From Frigoriglobus tundricola (GTDB taxonomy: Bacteria > Planctomycetota > Planctomycetia > Gemmatales > Gemmataceae): a DNA stretch of 64,000 nucleotides. The notes below the pieces were generated by a model that worked only from the letters and a program-made list of their open reading frames with translations, was not told where the DNA came from and ran no database searches. The position numbers and the translations under genes were made by a program. Numbering within the stretch: the first letter of the stretch is position 1; every line of letters starts with the position of its first letter. Shown here one piece after another: positions 26,360-35,889 of this stretch. Where the stretch lies: positions 7,192,001 to 7,256,000 of the forward strand of contig NZ_CP053452.2 of the NCBI RefSeq assembly GCF_013128195.2, written 5' to 3'.

Positions 26360-27850
26360 ATGAGCACGAGCCCCGGTTCCCCACACGAGCAAGCGGCCGG
26401 TCCGAACGTCCCGGCCGCCGACGCGAGTCGCGCCCCCGCGGGTGCGGCGCCGGTTCGGTTCTTTCCGGGGAAGCGCCCGGTACTCGGCGTCGCGGCCCTG
26501 GCCGTTCTGGTGGGGGGCGGCGTGTTCGGCGCGCCCAAAGTTCAAACGGCGCTCGACACCGTTTCGACCGACGACGCCTACGTGAACGGGCACGTCACGT
26601 TCGTCGCCCCGCGGGTGTCGGGCCAGGTGTCCAAGGTGCTGGTGGACGACAACTACCGCGTGAAGGCCGGGGACGTGATCGTCGAACTCGATCCCGAACC
26701 GTACCAGGTGCAGGTGCACATCAAGCGCGCGGCCCTGGGGGCGGCCGAGGCCGACCGGAACGCGACCGAGTCCGACGTGCGCGGCACCCTGGCCCAGCTC
26801 CGCAGCCAGCGGTGGAAGCTCCAGACGGCGATGGAGCAGGTGGACAACCAGGTCGCCCTCCTGAAAGCGCGGGCCGCCGCCCTCCGCAGCAAGGAGGCGA
26901 CCCTGGCGCGGGCCAAGGCCGACCTCGCGCGGGCCAAGGAGGCGTACGAGAAGGGGGCCTCGGGCAAACAGGACTACGACGCCGCCATCGAGGCCGCCGG
27001 CGTCGCGGACGCCCTCGTCAAACAGGCCGCGCAGGAGGTGGCCGAGGTGCGGGTGTCCCTCGGCCAGCCCCCCGTGCCCGAGAACGGCGACCTGACCTCG
27101 GTGCCGGCGGACCTGAACCAGACGTTCTCGACGGTCCGGCAGACGCTCGCCGACCTCATCCGCATTACGGCCCAGGTCGGGCTGCCGCTCAGCAAGGCCG
27201 AAGCGACCCCGAAAGAGGTTCTCGACGAGTTCCGGAGCCGGGACGCGCACAAGGACGTCGATCGCATCTTCGACAAGCTGGTCCCGGTGGCGCCGGCGAT
27301 GATTCAGGCCGACGCCAAGGTGCTGCAAGCGAAACGGGACCTCGAACTGGCCGAACTCAACCTGCGGTACTGCAAGGTGCTGGCCGAGATCGACGGCGTC
27401 GTGACCCGCCGGAACGTGAACCCCGGGAACAACGTCCAGGCCGGCCAGCAGCTCATGGCCGTGCGCTCGCTGACCGAAATCTGGATCGACGCGAACTTCA
27501 AGGAGACGCAACTGGCCGAACTGCGCATCGGCCAGCGGGTGGAGGTGTTCGCGGACACCTACGGGAGCCGCCGCGCGTTCCGCGGGCGGATCACCGGGTT
27601 CACCTCCGGCACCGGGTCCACGCTCGCGCTGCTCCCGGCCCAGAACGCCACCGGCAACTTCGTGAAAGTGGTGCAGCGGCTCCCGGTCCGGATCGAGCTG
27701 GACAACTACGACCCGGACTCCGAAACGCTGTTCACCGGGCTGTCGGTCACGCCGTACGTGTACTTTAAAGAGCCGGCGACCGGGCCGAACGCCGGGCGCC
27801 GGCTCCAGGAGCTGACCCGCACCGGCGTGCCGACGGGGGCCAAACAATGA
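26360..27850 (+). CDS. HlyD/EmrA-family membrane fusion protein
   Basis: After a polar N-terminus there is one membrane helix (VLGVAALAVLVGGGVFG). A lipoyl-like hairpin (VSGQVSKVLVDDNYRVKAGD), a long alpha-helical coiled-coil section and a beta-barrel domain (LTEIWIDANFKETQLAEL) follow. This is the periplasmic adaptor of a tripartite efflux system. It is 496 residues, about 100 longer than E. coli EmrA, because the helical hairpin is extended. GAGGA precedes the ATG. Its stop overlaps the start of the transporter gene by four bases (ATGA), so the pair is translationally coupled. Confidence 0.92.
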   Translation: MSTSPGSPHEQAAGPNVPAADASRAPAGAAPVRFFPGKRPVLGVAALAVLVGGGVFGAPKVQTALDTVSTDDAYVNGHVTFVAPRVSGQVSKVLVDDNYRVKAGDVIVELDPEPYQVQVHIKRAALGAAEADRNATESDVRGTLAQLRSQRWKLQTAMEQVDNQVALLKARAAALRSKEATLARAKADLARAKEAYEKGASGKQDYDAAIEAAGVADALVKQAAQEVAEVRVSLGQPPVPENGDLTSVPADLNQTFSTVRQTLADLIRITAQVGLPLSKAEATPKEVLDEFRSRDAHKDVDRIFDKLVPVAPAMIQADAKVLQAKRDLELAELNLRYCKVLAEIDGVVTRRNVNPGNNVQAGQQLMAVRSLTEIWIDANFKETQLAELRIGQRVEVFADTYGSRRAFRGRITGFTSGTGSTLALLPAQNATGNFVKVVQRLPVRIELDNYDPDSETLFTGLSVTPYVYFKEPATGPNAGRRLQELTRTGVPTGAKQ

Positions 27851-29433
27851 CCGGCCCCGCCCGAACGCCGAACCACTGGCTGATCGCGGTCGCGGTCGTG
27901 ATCCCGACCTTCATGGAGGTGCTGGACACCACCATCGCCAACGTCGCGCTGCGGTACATCGCGGGCGGGCTGTCGGCGGCCCAGGTCGACAGCGAGTGGG
28001 TGATTACCAGCTACCTGGCCGCGAACGCGATCGTCCTCTCGATGTCCGGCTGGCTCCTCGTCCGGCTCGGCCGGCGCAACTACTTCCTGCTCTCGGTCGC
28101 CGGGTTCACGCTCAGCTCCTTGTTGTGCGGGCTGGCCACCAATCTGGAGGAACTGGTGTTCTTCCGCATCCTCCAGGGGCTCTTCGGCGGCGGGCTCCAG
28201 CCGTGTACGCAGGGCATTCTGCTGGACTCGTTCCCGAAGGAGAAACAGAGCCAGGGGCTGACCGTCTTCGCGCTGGCGGCCCTGGTCGCGCCGGTGGTCG
28301 GCCCCACTCTGGGCGGCTACATCACCGACAACTACTCGTGGCGGTGGATCTTCTTCATCAACGTCCCCGTCGGCCTCGCCGCGCTGACCGCGTGCGCCCT
28401 GCTGGTCGAAGACCCCCCGTACCTGAAGGAGCTGCGGGCCGAGCGCCGGACGAACCCCGTCCGCTTCGACACGATCGGGCTGGGGCTGCTGGTGCTGGCG
28501 ATCAGTTGCTGGGAGGTGATCCTCAGCAAGGGGCAGGAGTGGGACTGGTTCGGCGACCCCTTCTACCGGGTCCAGGTGCTCACGGCGCTGTTCGTCGGGG
28601 GCGTGGTCGGGCTGTTCGTCTGGGAGCTGTGGCGCCCGAACCCGCTCGTGGACTTCCGCCCGCTGGCCGACCGCAACTTCGCGGTCGGCGCGCTCATGAT
28701 CTCGTGCGCGTACGCCATCCTGTACGCCCAGACGGTCTCGCTGCCCGGCATGCTCCAGACGCTCTTCGGGTACGACGCGACGCACTCCGGCCTCGTGCTG
28801 TCCCCGGCCGGGATCGGGTCCGTCTGCCTCCTGCCCATCGTCGCCCTGCTCCTCGGCAAGGGGGTGGACGCGCGGTGGCTCGTGGTCGCCGGCCTCGCGC
28901 TGATGGCGGCCGGTAACTACTGGCTGAGCCAGATGAACCTGGACATCGGCCCGTGGGACGTGGTGTGGCCGCGCGTGGTCACCATCGCCGGCCTGTCGCT
29001 GCTGGTGACGCCGCTCAACGTGGCCGTGTACCAGAACATCCCGCTGCACCTGCGCGGGGCCGCGGTCGGGCTGTTCAGCCTGCTCCGGAACGAGGGCGGG
29101 AGCGTGGGCACGTCCGTGGCGCAGACGGTCCAGGAGCGGCGGGAACAGTTCCACTTGCTGCGGTTGAACGATCAGCTCGACCCGCTCAACCCGGCCCTGA
29201 CCGAGTACCTGAACGGGTTGCAATCGGCCCTCGCGCCGCTCATCGGGGATTCGGTCACGGCGCGGGCGATGAGCGCCCAGATCCTCAGCGACCTGCGCCA
29301 ACAACAGGCCGCGTCGCTGGCGTACTTCGATGTGTTCTGGGTGTCCGCGATGATCGCCATCGTGCTGATCGCGTTCGTGTTCCTCATGCGCCGGTCGGTG
29401 GCGGAAAAGGGCGCGCACCTGGCGGCCGAGTGA
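27847..29433 (+). CDS. DHA2-family MFS drug:H+ antiporter (EmrB/QacA type)
   Basis: This 528-residue carrier has 14 predicted membrane helices. It carries the DHA2 signatures: LDTTIANVALRYI in helix 1, the motif-A-like loop GWLLVRLGRR, and motif C in GPTLGGYITDNYSWRWIFFI. With the adaptor encoded just upstream it should export hydrophobic toxic compounds across the inner membrane. No outer-membrane TolC homologue is encoded next to it. Substrates cannot be predicted. An OsmC-like gene follows 67 bases later. Confidence 0.94.
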   Translation: MTGPARTPNHWLIAVAVVIPTFMEVLDTTIANVALRYIAGGLSAAQVDSEWVITSYLAANAIVLSMSGWLLVRLGRRNYFLLSVAGFTLSSLLCGLATNLEELVFFRILQGLFGGGLQPCTQGILLDSFPKEKQSQGLTVFALAALVAPVVGPTLGGYITDNYSWRWIFFINVPVGLAALTACALLVEDPPYLKELRAERRTNPVRFDTIGLGLLVLAISCWEVILSKGQEWDWFGDPFYRVQVLTALFVGGVVGLFVWELWRPNPLVDFRPLADRNFAVGALMISCAYAILYAQTVSLPGMLQTLFGYDATHSGLVLSPAGIGSVCLLPIVALLLGKGVDARWLVVAGLALMAAGNYWLSQMNLDIGPWDVVWPRVVTIAGLSLLVTPLNVAVYQNIPLHLRGAAVGLFSLLRNEGGSVGTSVAQTVQERREQFHLLRLNDQLDPLNPALTEYLNGLQSALAPLIGDSVTARAMSAQILSDLRQQQAASLAYFDVFWVSAMIAIVLIAFVFLMRRSVAEKGAHLAAE

Positions 29434-29500
29434 ATCGCCCCTGGTCCGGGTCCCGCACGAATTGTGCGGGACCGCGCTTCTCAACCTCAGAGGGTCAGCG

Positions 29501-29932
29501 ATGAAGATCAAGCGAAAAGGGTCGGCGGTGTGGCACGGCGGCCTGAAAGATGGGAGAGGGGCTCTCTCCACCGAGAGCGGCGCGCTGTCGGCGTACCCTT
29601 ACGGCTTCGCCAGCCGGTTCGAGGGCCAGAAGGGGAGCAACCCCGAAGAGCTGATCGCCGCCGCGCACGCCGGCTGCTTCACGATGGCCCTGTCGCTGAT
29701 CCTGGGCGAGGCCAAACTGACCGCGGAGCAGATGGACACGTCGGCCGAGGTCACGCTGGAACAGGTGCCGGGCGGCTTCGCGATCACCGCCGTTCACCTG
29801 ACGCTCAAGGCCAAGATCCCCGGCACCGACCAGGCGACGTTCGAGACGCTCGCGGCTGCGGCCAAAGCCGGCTGTCCGGTGTCCAAGTTGCTCAAGGCCG
29901 AGGTCACGCTCGACGCGACTCTGGTGAGCTGA
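29501..29932 (+). CDS. osmC: OsmC-family peroxiredoxin-like protein
   Basis: The 143-residue protein has both redox cysteines of the OsmC family, in AAHAGCFTMALS (near residue 58) and AAKAGCPVSKLL (near 128), and opens with KRKGSAVWHGGLKDGRG, typical of OsmC proper. Members reduce organic hydroperoxides as homodimers in the cytoplasm. The ATG at 29501 follows AGAGGG by 7 bases. Its position after an efflux pair and near NADPH-producing enzymes suggests a stress-defence role, but this is inferred from context. Confidence 0.92.
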   Translation: MKIKRKGSAVWHGGLKDGRGALSTESGALSAYPYGFASRFEGQKGSNPEELIAAAHAGCFTMALSLILGEAKLTAEQMDTSAEVTLEQVPGGFAITAVHLTLKAKIPGTDQATFETLAAAAKAGCPVSKLLKAEVTLDATLVS

Positions 29933-29970
29933 GGCCCCGGCGGTTCTATAGACCGAAGAAAAGACGGATG

Positions 29971-30108
29971 CACCACAGAGGGCACAGAGAGAAGAACAAC
30001 ACCGAGGCAGACCGAAGTCGAAAATGCCGTTCAACGAGAACTCTTTTTCTCTCGGCTGTTATCTTCTCTGTGCTCTCCCCCCGCTGCGCGGGGACCCTCT
30101 CTGTGGTG
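29971..30108. repeat. Inverted repeat family E, nested form
   Basis: The outer arms share CACCACAGAG at 29971 and its complement ending at 30108, with further pairing through GCACAGAG and AGAAGA. The right arm carries an additional small palindrome, CCCCGC-TGC-GCGGGG (30079-30093), that the left arm lacks. The same motifs form a perfect 50-bp repeat at 33008-33197. The rest of the 554-base gap from 29933 to 30486 holds no gene that I can support. Confidence 0.8.
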
Positions 30109-30486
30109 AATATGGCCGTTTCTTCTCATCCGCACGGCGCGAGCCCGGTCGGTTGCACCCGTTTCGTTTTTCGTAGGGTGACTCCGGGCACGCGTACTCG
30201 GCTCCACAGACGAAGGAATGGTTCGGAAATCGTGATTGAAGGCTCACATTTGCCGGGGCGCCGGTGCGTGCCGAGTACGGATGGTGTCGGCATGGGAATA
30301 GCAGGCGTGGACGGGGCGCACGTGGGGACGTGAAAGCGGACGAACGGCTCCGAGACGAGTGCCGGAGGCGTGTTTTCGCTGTTCTCGGCCGTTATCGCGA
30401 GGACGCGAGCGCGGCCCGATTGGCGAACGGTGACATCGGGGCTCAGTCGAGTACGATCTGGTCGGACCTTTGTCCGGAGAACAACG

Positions 30487-32976
30487 TTGCCAACCGAAAA
30501 CACGAAAGCCGCGGCCACCGCGCCCCGCCCCGCGCCCGCGACGGCGGGGCCGGTCCGCTTTGCCGGCGACCCGAACGCCTCCTACGAGCGGCGGCTCGTT
30601 CTCGACCACGTTGTCGCACCGGGGGCCGCGACCCTGCACCAGCGGTTCGCCGCCGTGGCGCGGGCGGTCCGCGACCTGCTGACCGAGCGGTGGCTCGAAA
30701 CCCGCGAGGCGTACAACCGGGCGAACCCGAAGCGGATCTACTACCTCTCGATGGAGTTCTTGATCGGCCGGTCGCTGACCAACAACATCACCAACCTGAT
30801 GGCCGAACCGGTCGTGCGGGAGGCGATGGAGCGCGAGAAACTCGACCTGATGGAGCTGGCCGCGGAGGAACCCGACGCCGGGCTCGGCAACGGCGGCCTC
30901 GGCCGCCTCGCGGCGTGCTTCCTCGACTCGATGGCGACCCTCCAGCTCCCCGCGATGGGGTACGGGCTCCGCTACGAGTACGGCATCTTCCGCCAGGAGA
31001 TCGAGAACGGCACCCAGGTCGAGCGGCCGGACAACTGGCTCCGCCGGCCCGACCCCTGGGAGGTGGTCCGGCCGCTCCGCACCGTGGAGGCCCGGATCAA
31101 CTGTTCGGTCCACATCCGGAACGGTGCCCCTCAACTCGAACCGAACCAGCCGCGGGTTCTCGTCGGCGTGCCGTTCGACCGGCCGGTCGTGGGCTACGGC
31201 GGTCGGACTGTCAACACCCTGCGCCTCTGGGGCGCGGCCGCGCCCGACTTCTTCGACCTCGGTGAGTTCAACCACGGCGACTTCTTCGGCGCCGTCCTCG
31301 ACCGCGTGACGGCCGAGAACCTGACCCGCGTGCTGTACCCGGACGACTCGACCGACGCCGGCCGCCGGCTCCGGTTCGTACAGGAGTTTTTCCTCGTCGC
31401 CTGCTCCCTCGCGGACATCCTCCGCCGGTTCCGGGAGGGGAACAACGACTGGCACACGCTCCCGGACAAGGTAGCGATCCAACTGAACGACACCCACCCG
31501 GCCCTCGCGGTGTCCGAACTGATGCGGGTGCTGGTGGACGACGTCAAGCTCGGCTGGGACGAGTCCTGGGACCTGACCGTCCGGACCCTGGCGTACACGA
31601 ACCACACGCTGTTACCGGAGGCGCTGGAGCGGTGGCCCGTGGGGCTCTTCGAGCTGGTCCTCCCGCGGCACCTGGAGATCGTCTTCGAGATCAACCGCCG
31701 GTTCCTCGACACCGTTCGGGCCAAGTACCCCGGCGACGAGGGGAAGGTCGCCCGCGCGAGCATCATCGAAGAGGGCGCGACCCGCGCCGTGCGCATGGCG
31801 CACCTCGCGATCGTCGGCACGCACAGCACCAACGGCGTCGCGGCCATCCACTCCGAGTTGCTCCGCACGCGGACCGTGAAGGACCTCGCGGACGTGTTCC
31901 CCGAGCGGTTCGGGAACAAGACCAACGGCGTCACCCCGCGCCGCTGGCTGAACCTGTGCAACCCCGCCCTCGCGAACCTGATCACGGACGCGATCGGGGA
32001 CGAGTGGGTGACGGACCTGGCGAAGCTCCGCGCCCTCGTCCCGCTCGCGGACGACCCGAGCTTCCGGGCCGCGTTCCGGCGCGCCAAGGAGGCCGCCAAG
32101 ACCCGGTTCACCGACTGGCTCCAGGGCGCGACCGGGCTCGTCGTCAACCCGGTCTCGATCTTCGACTGCCAGATCAAGCGCATCCACGAGTACAAGCGGC
32201 AGTTGCTCAACGTGCTGCAAATCATCGTCCTCTACAACCGGTTCCGGGCGGACCCGAACGCCCCGATCCCCCCGCGCACGTTCTTCTTCGCCGGCAAGGC
32301 GGCCCCGGCTTATACGCTCGCCAAGCTCATCATCAAACTCATCAACTCCGTGGCCGGCGTCGTGGCGACGGACCCGGCCGTGCGCGGCCGGTTGCAGGTG
32401 GTGTTCCTCGCCGAGTACAACGTGTCGCTCGCCGAGCGGCTCATCCCGGCGGCCGACGTGTCCGAGCAGATCTCGACGGCCGGTTACGAGGCGAGCGGCA
32501 CCAGCAACATGAAGTTCATGATGAACGGCGCGCTGACGGTGGGCACGCGCGACGGGGCGACGATCGAAATGGCCCAGGAAGCCGGGGAGGAGAACTTCTT
32601 CCTGTTCGGGCTGACGGCCGAGCAGGTGGCAACGAGCCGCGGCTGGTACGACCCGCACTGGCACTACAACCACGACCCGGAGACCCGGGCCGCGCTCGAC
32701 ATGATCGGCTCCGGGCACTTCAGCGGCGGCGACCCGAACGTCTTCCGCCCGATCTGGGACGTGCTGCTGACCAAGGGCGACAACTACATGCACCTGGCCG
32801 ACCTCGGCCCCTACGTGCGCACCCAGGAGCGCGTGGCCGAACTGCGGGCGGACCCGGACGGGTGGGCGCGCAAGGCGATCCTGAACGTCGCACACTCGGG
32901 CCGGTTCTCCAGCGACCGGTCGATCACCGAGTACGCCACCCAGATCTGGAACGCCAAGCCGTGCCCCGTTGGTTGA
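30487..32976 (+). CDS. glgP: Glycogen/starch phosphorylase (GT35)
   Basis: This enzyme releases glucose-1-phosphate from the ends of alpha-1,4-glucans. GT35 landmarks are present: YYLSMEFLIGR, GNGGLGRLAACFLDS, KTNGVTPRRW and, near residue 675, the pyridoxal-phosphate lysine in EASGTSNMKFMMNG. The preferred start is a TTG at 30487 with GGAGA 6 bases upstream, giving 829 residues (E. coli GlgP has 815). The frame stays open 39 codons further, but those residues do not resemble the family. pgm follows 256 bases later and would use its product. Confidence 0.95.
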   Translation: MPTENTKAAATAPRPAPATAGPVRFAGDPNASYERRLVLDHVVAPGAATLHQRFAAVARAVRDLLTERWLETREAYNRANPKRIYYLSMEFLIGRSLTNNITNLMAEPVVREAMEREKLDLMELAAEEPDAGLGNGGLGRLAACFLDSMATLQLPAMGYGLRYEYGIFRQEIENGTQVERPDNWLRRPDPWEVVRPLRTVEARINCSVHIRNGAPQLEPNQPRVLVGVPFDRPVVGYGGRTVNTLRLWGAAAPDFFDLGEFNHGDFFGAVLDRVTAENLTRVLYPDDSTDAGRRLRFVQEFFLVACSLADILRRFREGNNDWHTLPDKVAIQLNDTHPALAVSELMRVLVDDVKLGWDESWDLTVRTLAYTNHTLLPEALERWPVGLFELVLPRHLEIVFEINRRFLDTVRAKYPGDEGKVARASIIEEGATRAVRMAHLAIVGTHSTNGVAAIHSELLRTRTVKDLADVFPERFGNKTNGVTPRRWLNLCNPALANLITDAIGDEWVTDLAKLRALVPLADDPSFRAAFRRAKEAAKTRFTDWLQGATGLVVNPVSIFDCQIKRIHEYKRQLLNVLQIIVLYNRFRADPNAPIPPRTFFFAGKAAPAYTLAKLIIKLINSVAGVVATDPAVRGRLQVVFLAEYNVSLAERLIPAADVSEQISTAGYEASGTSNMKFMMNGALTVGTRDGATIEMAQEAGEENFFLFGLTAEQVATSRGWYDPHWHYNHDPETRAALDMIGSGHFSGGDPNVFRPIWDVLLTKGDNYMHLADLGPYVRTQERVAELRADPDGWARKAILNVAHSGRFSSDRSITEYATQIWNAKPCPVG

Positions 32977-33007
32977 GCGCGTCGGTGCCGTCCAGAAAAA
33001 AGAAGAG

Positions 33008-33197
33008 TTCACCACAAAGAGGGTCCCCGCGCAGCGGGGGAAAAGATCAACACAAAGAAGAGTGAGAAGATTTTAGAGGGCGCGAATTGAGAACCTCGCT
33101 TCAGCGTTTTTGATGGTCTCTGTTCAGCCTTCGTTTTCTTTGTGTGCCTTTGTGTTGATCTTTTCCCCCGCTGCGCGGGGACCCTCTTTGTGGTGAA
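33008..33197. repeat. Perfect 50-bp inverted repeat family E between glgP and pgm
   Basis: The arms 33008-33057 and 33148-33197 match exactly around a 90-base centre. Each arm contains its own short palindrome CCCCGCGCAGCGGGG, giving a nested, cruciform-capable structure. It starts 31 bases after the glgP stop and ends 35 bases before pgm, so it dominates the whole gap between these two metabolic genes. Confidence 0.92.
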
Positions 33198-33232
33198 ATC
33201 TACAATTCTGCCCCCCTTCAAGAGAGCTGCTG

Positions 33233-34873
33233 ATGTCGATATCGCCGTTGGCCGGAAAGCCGGTTCCGAAAGATCTGCTCATTGACGTCGCTGCGCTGGA
33301 GCGGGCGTACTACGAGCGCAGACCCGATCTTGGCAACCCGAACGAACTGGTGGCGTTCGGCACCAGCGGCCACCGCGGCACGCCGGGGAACGGGACCTTC
33401 ACCGAAAGTCACATCCTGGCGATCACCCAGGCGATTTGCGACTACCGGCGCGGCCAGGGGATCACCGGGCCGGTGTACATGGGCAAGGACACGCACGCGC
33501 TCTCCGCCGCGTCCCAGCGCACGGCGCTCGAGGTGCTCGCCGCGAACGCGACCGAAACGATCATCCAGCGCGACGACGGCGTCACGCCCACGCCCGTGAT
33601 TTCGCGGGCGATCATCGTTCACAACCGGGGCCGCGCGTCGGGCCTGGCCGACGGCATCGTCATCACTCCGTCCCACAACCCGCCGGAGGACGGCGGCTTC
33701 AAGTACAACCCGACCAACGGCGGGCCGGCCGATACCGACGTGACCAAATGGGTCCAGGACCGCGCGAACGAACTGCTCCGCGCCCACAACGCCGCAGTGA
33801 AGCGGGTGCCCGTGGAATCGGCGCTCCGCGCCGCGACCACGCGCCACGAGGACTTCGTCCAACCCTACGTGGATGACCTGCGGAACGTCATCGACATGGA
33901 CGCCATTCGGGGCGCCAAGCTGGAACTCGGCGTGGACCCGCTCGGCGGTGCGGCGTGCGGCTACTGGGCGCCGATCAACAGCACCTACGGGCTCAACATC
34001 GAGGTCACGAACCCGGTCATCGACCCGACGTTCTCGTTCATGACCGTGGATCACGACGGCAAGGTCCGCATGGACTGCTCCAGTCCGTACGCGATGGCCC
34101 GCCTGGTCGAGCTGAAGGACCGGTTCCGGGTGGCGTTCGCCAACGACCCGGACTCCGACCGGCACGGGATCGTCACGCCGGGGGCGGGGCTCATGAACCC
34201 GAACCACTATCTCGCCGTCGCGATCCGCTACCTGCTGACCCACCGGCCGGGCTGGCGGGCGGACGCGGCCGTGGGGAAGACGCTCGTCAGCAGCGGGCTG
34301 ATCGATCGCGTGGTGAACAAGCTCGGGCGGAAGCTGTGGGAGGTGCCGGTCGGGTTCAAGTGGTTCGCACCGGGGCTGTTCGACGGCTCCGTCTGCTTCG
34401 GCGGCGAGGAGAGCGCCGGCGCGAGCTTCCTGCGCAAGGACGGGACGGTGTGGACCACCGACAAGGACGGGCCGATCCTGTGCCTGCTCGCGGCCGAGAT
34501 CACCGCCGTGACCGGAAAGGACCCCGGCGAGCACTTCGCCGAGATCGCGGGCGAGTTCGGGAGGCCGAGTTACACGCGGATCGACGCCCCGGCCACGCCC
34601 GAGCAGAAGGCGAAGCTCTCGAAGCTCGCCCCCGAGAGCGTGACCGCCGCGGACCTGGCCGGGGAGCCGATTACGCAAAAGCTGACGCGGGCGCCGGGTA
34701 ACGGGGCCGCGATCGGCGGGCTCAAGGTCGTTTCGGCGGGCGGGTGGTTCGCCGCCCGGCCGTCCGGCACCGAGAACGTATACAAAGTCTACGCCGAGAG
34801 CTTCCGCGGCCCCGCGCACCTCGACCGGATCGTGGCCGAGGCACAGCAGATCGTTTCGGCCGCACTCAAGTGA
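33233..34873 (+). CDS. pgm: Phosphoglucomutase (alpha-D-glucose phosphate-specific)
   Basis: The enzyme interconverts glucose-1-phosphate and glucose-6-phosphate and so links glycogen breakdown to zwf. It has the phosphoserine loop [11 protein letters not shown] near residue 146, the metal-binding loop DPDSDRHG, the sugar-binding loop [10 protein letters not shown] and the phosphate-binding RPSGTEN near the C-terminus. The N-terminal GTSGHRG is also conserved. The length (546 residues) equals E. coli Pgm. GAGAG lies upstream of the ATG. It sits between glgP and pgl in the carbohydrate cluster. Confidence 0.96.
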   Translation: MSISPLAGKPVPKDLLIDVAALERAYYERRPDLGNPNELVAFGTSGHRGTPGNGTFTESHILAITQAICDYRRGQGITGPVYMGKDTHALSAASQRTALEVLAANATETIIQRDDGVTPTPVISRAIIVHNRGRASGLADGIVITPSHNPPEDGGFKYNPTNGGPADTDVTKWVQDRANELLRAHNAAVKRVPVESALRAATTRHEDFVQPYVDDLRNVIDMDAIRGAKLELGVDPLGGAACGYWAPINSTYGLNIEVTNPVIDPTFSFMTVDHDGKVRMDCSSPYAMARLVELKDRFRVAFANDPDSDRHGIVTPGAGLMNPNHYLAVAIRYLLTHRPGWRADAAVGKTLVSSGLIDRVVNKLGRKLWEVPVGFKWFAPGLFDGSVCFGGEESAGASFLRKDGTVWTTDKDGPILCLLAAEITAVTGKDPGEHFAEIAGEFGRPSYTRIDAPATPEQKAKLSKLAPESVTAADLAGEPITQKLTRAPGNGAAIGGLKVVSAGGWFAARPSGTENVYKVYAESFRGPAHLDRIVAEAQQIVSAALK

Positions 34874-34943
34874 CCCGCGGCGCGATTTTGAGCTGGAGCC
34901 TCAGTTTCACGAGCCCGGTGATGCGGCCCGTCTCTGACTTTCT

Positions 34944-34999
34944 GTGGCGCAGGCTTTCCAGCCCGTGACCTGAAGCACAGGCTGGAAAGCCTGTGCCAC
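34944..34999. repeat. Inverted repeat family A, second copy
   Basis: The arms 34944-34967 and 34976-34999 pair over 24 bases with two mismatches. The core AGGCTTTCCAGCC is close to the GGGCTTCCCAGCC core of the hairpin at 756-807. It lies between pgm and pgl. Confidence 0.85.
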
Positions 35000-35077
35000 G
35001 AGTATCGGGCCGCGTCGCCGCGTTCGTGAAACCAAGGGCGGAGCTATCAGTGATCGCGTATTAATTTGGAGCCCGAT

Positions 35078-35767
35078 ATGAACATCGACGTGCTGCCCGA
35101 TGCCGATGCCACCGCCCGCAAGGCCGCCGAGGTGCTGGCGGCCGAAGCGCGGAAGGCCCACGCCGCCCGCGGCCGGTTCGTGTTCGCGGTGAGCGGCGGA
35201 ACGACCCCCTGGCAGATGCTCCGGCACCTCGCGACTCAAGACGTGCCGTGGGGCTCCGTGTACGTCGCCCAGGTCGATGAGCGGGTGGCCCCGGACGGCC
35301 ACGCGGACCGCAACCTGACGCACCTGCGCGAGAGCCTGCTCGCCCACGCGCCGATCCGCCCCGAGCAGATCCTCGCGATGCCGGTCAACGATCCCGATCT
35401 CGATGCCGGCGCCGCCCACTACGCCCGCACCCTCGAAGCCCTGGCCGGAACGCCCCTGACGCTCGACCTCGTTCACCTGGGGCTCGGCGCGGACGGTCAC
35501 ACCGCGTCGCTCGTTCCGAACGACCCGGTGCTGGACGTCACCGACCGGGACGTGGCGACCACGAACGAGTACCAGGGCCGGCGCCGCATGACGCTGACCT
35601 ACCCGGCGCTCGACCGGGCGCGGGTGGTGCTGTGGTTGGCCACCGGGGCCGGGAAGGCCGAGATGCTCGCCCGGCTGAAGGCCGCCGACCGGAGCATCCC
35701 CGCGGGCCGCGTGCGCCAGGGGGCCGCGGTGGTTCTCGCCGACCGGGACGCGGCCAAGGGCCTGTAA
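35078..35767 (+). CDS. pgl: 6-phosphogluconolactonase (DevB/SOL type)
   Basis: This enzyme hydrolyses 6-phosphogluconolactone, the zwf product, to 6-phosphogluconate, the gnd substrate. The 229-residue protein shows the family motifs FAVSGGTTPWQMLR, QVDERVAPDGHADRN and LGLGADGHTASLVPN; the last holds the catalytic His. The ATG at 35078 has GGAG 6 bases upstream; a TTG four codons earlier overlaps that site. Two strong hairpins follow the stop, so this gene closes the plus-strand carbohydrate cluster. Confidence 0.95.
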   Translation: MNIDVLPDADATARKAAEVLAAEARKAHAARGRFVFAVSGGTTPWQMLRHLATQDVPWGSVYVAQVDERVAPDGHADRNLTHLRESLLAHAPIRPEQILAMPVNDPDLDAGAAHYARTLEALAGTPLTLDLVHLGLGADGHTASLVPNDPVLDVTDRDVATTNEYQGRRRMTLTYPALDRARVVLWLATGAGKAEMLARLKAADRSIPAGRVRQGAAVVLADRDAAKGL

Positions 35768-35787
35768 CGTCGCGGTTTCGATCCTGT

Positions 35788-35860
35788 GACCGCGGCCGTC
35801 TCGGCCGCGGTCCCAAGGGCACAAATGAAAAGCGGGGCAGGCTTTGTGCCTGCCCCGCTT
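35788..35860. terminator. Two tandem hairpins between convergent genes
   Basis: The first hairpin pairs 35788-35798 with 35802-35812 (11 bp, three-base loop). The second pairs 35830-35842 with 35848-35860 (13 bp, loop TTTGT) and is flanked by A-rich and T-containing ends. They lie between the stops of pgl (plus) and the metalloprotease gene (minus) and are well placed as a bidirectional terminator. Confidence 0.7.
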
Positions 35861-35889
35861 CGCTCGCGACGTCAATCGCACATCACGAA

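Noticed and set aside
26360..29433. Secretion system for a dedicated toxin or lipid
   Set aside because: The pair matches generic HlyD/DHA2 efflux modules. No substrate gene, outer-membrane channel or processing enzyme is adjacent.
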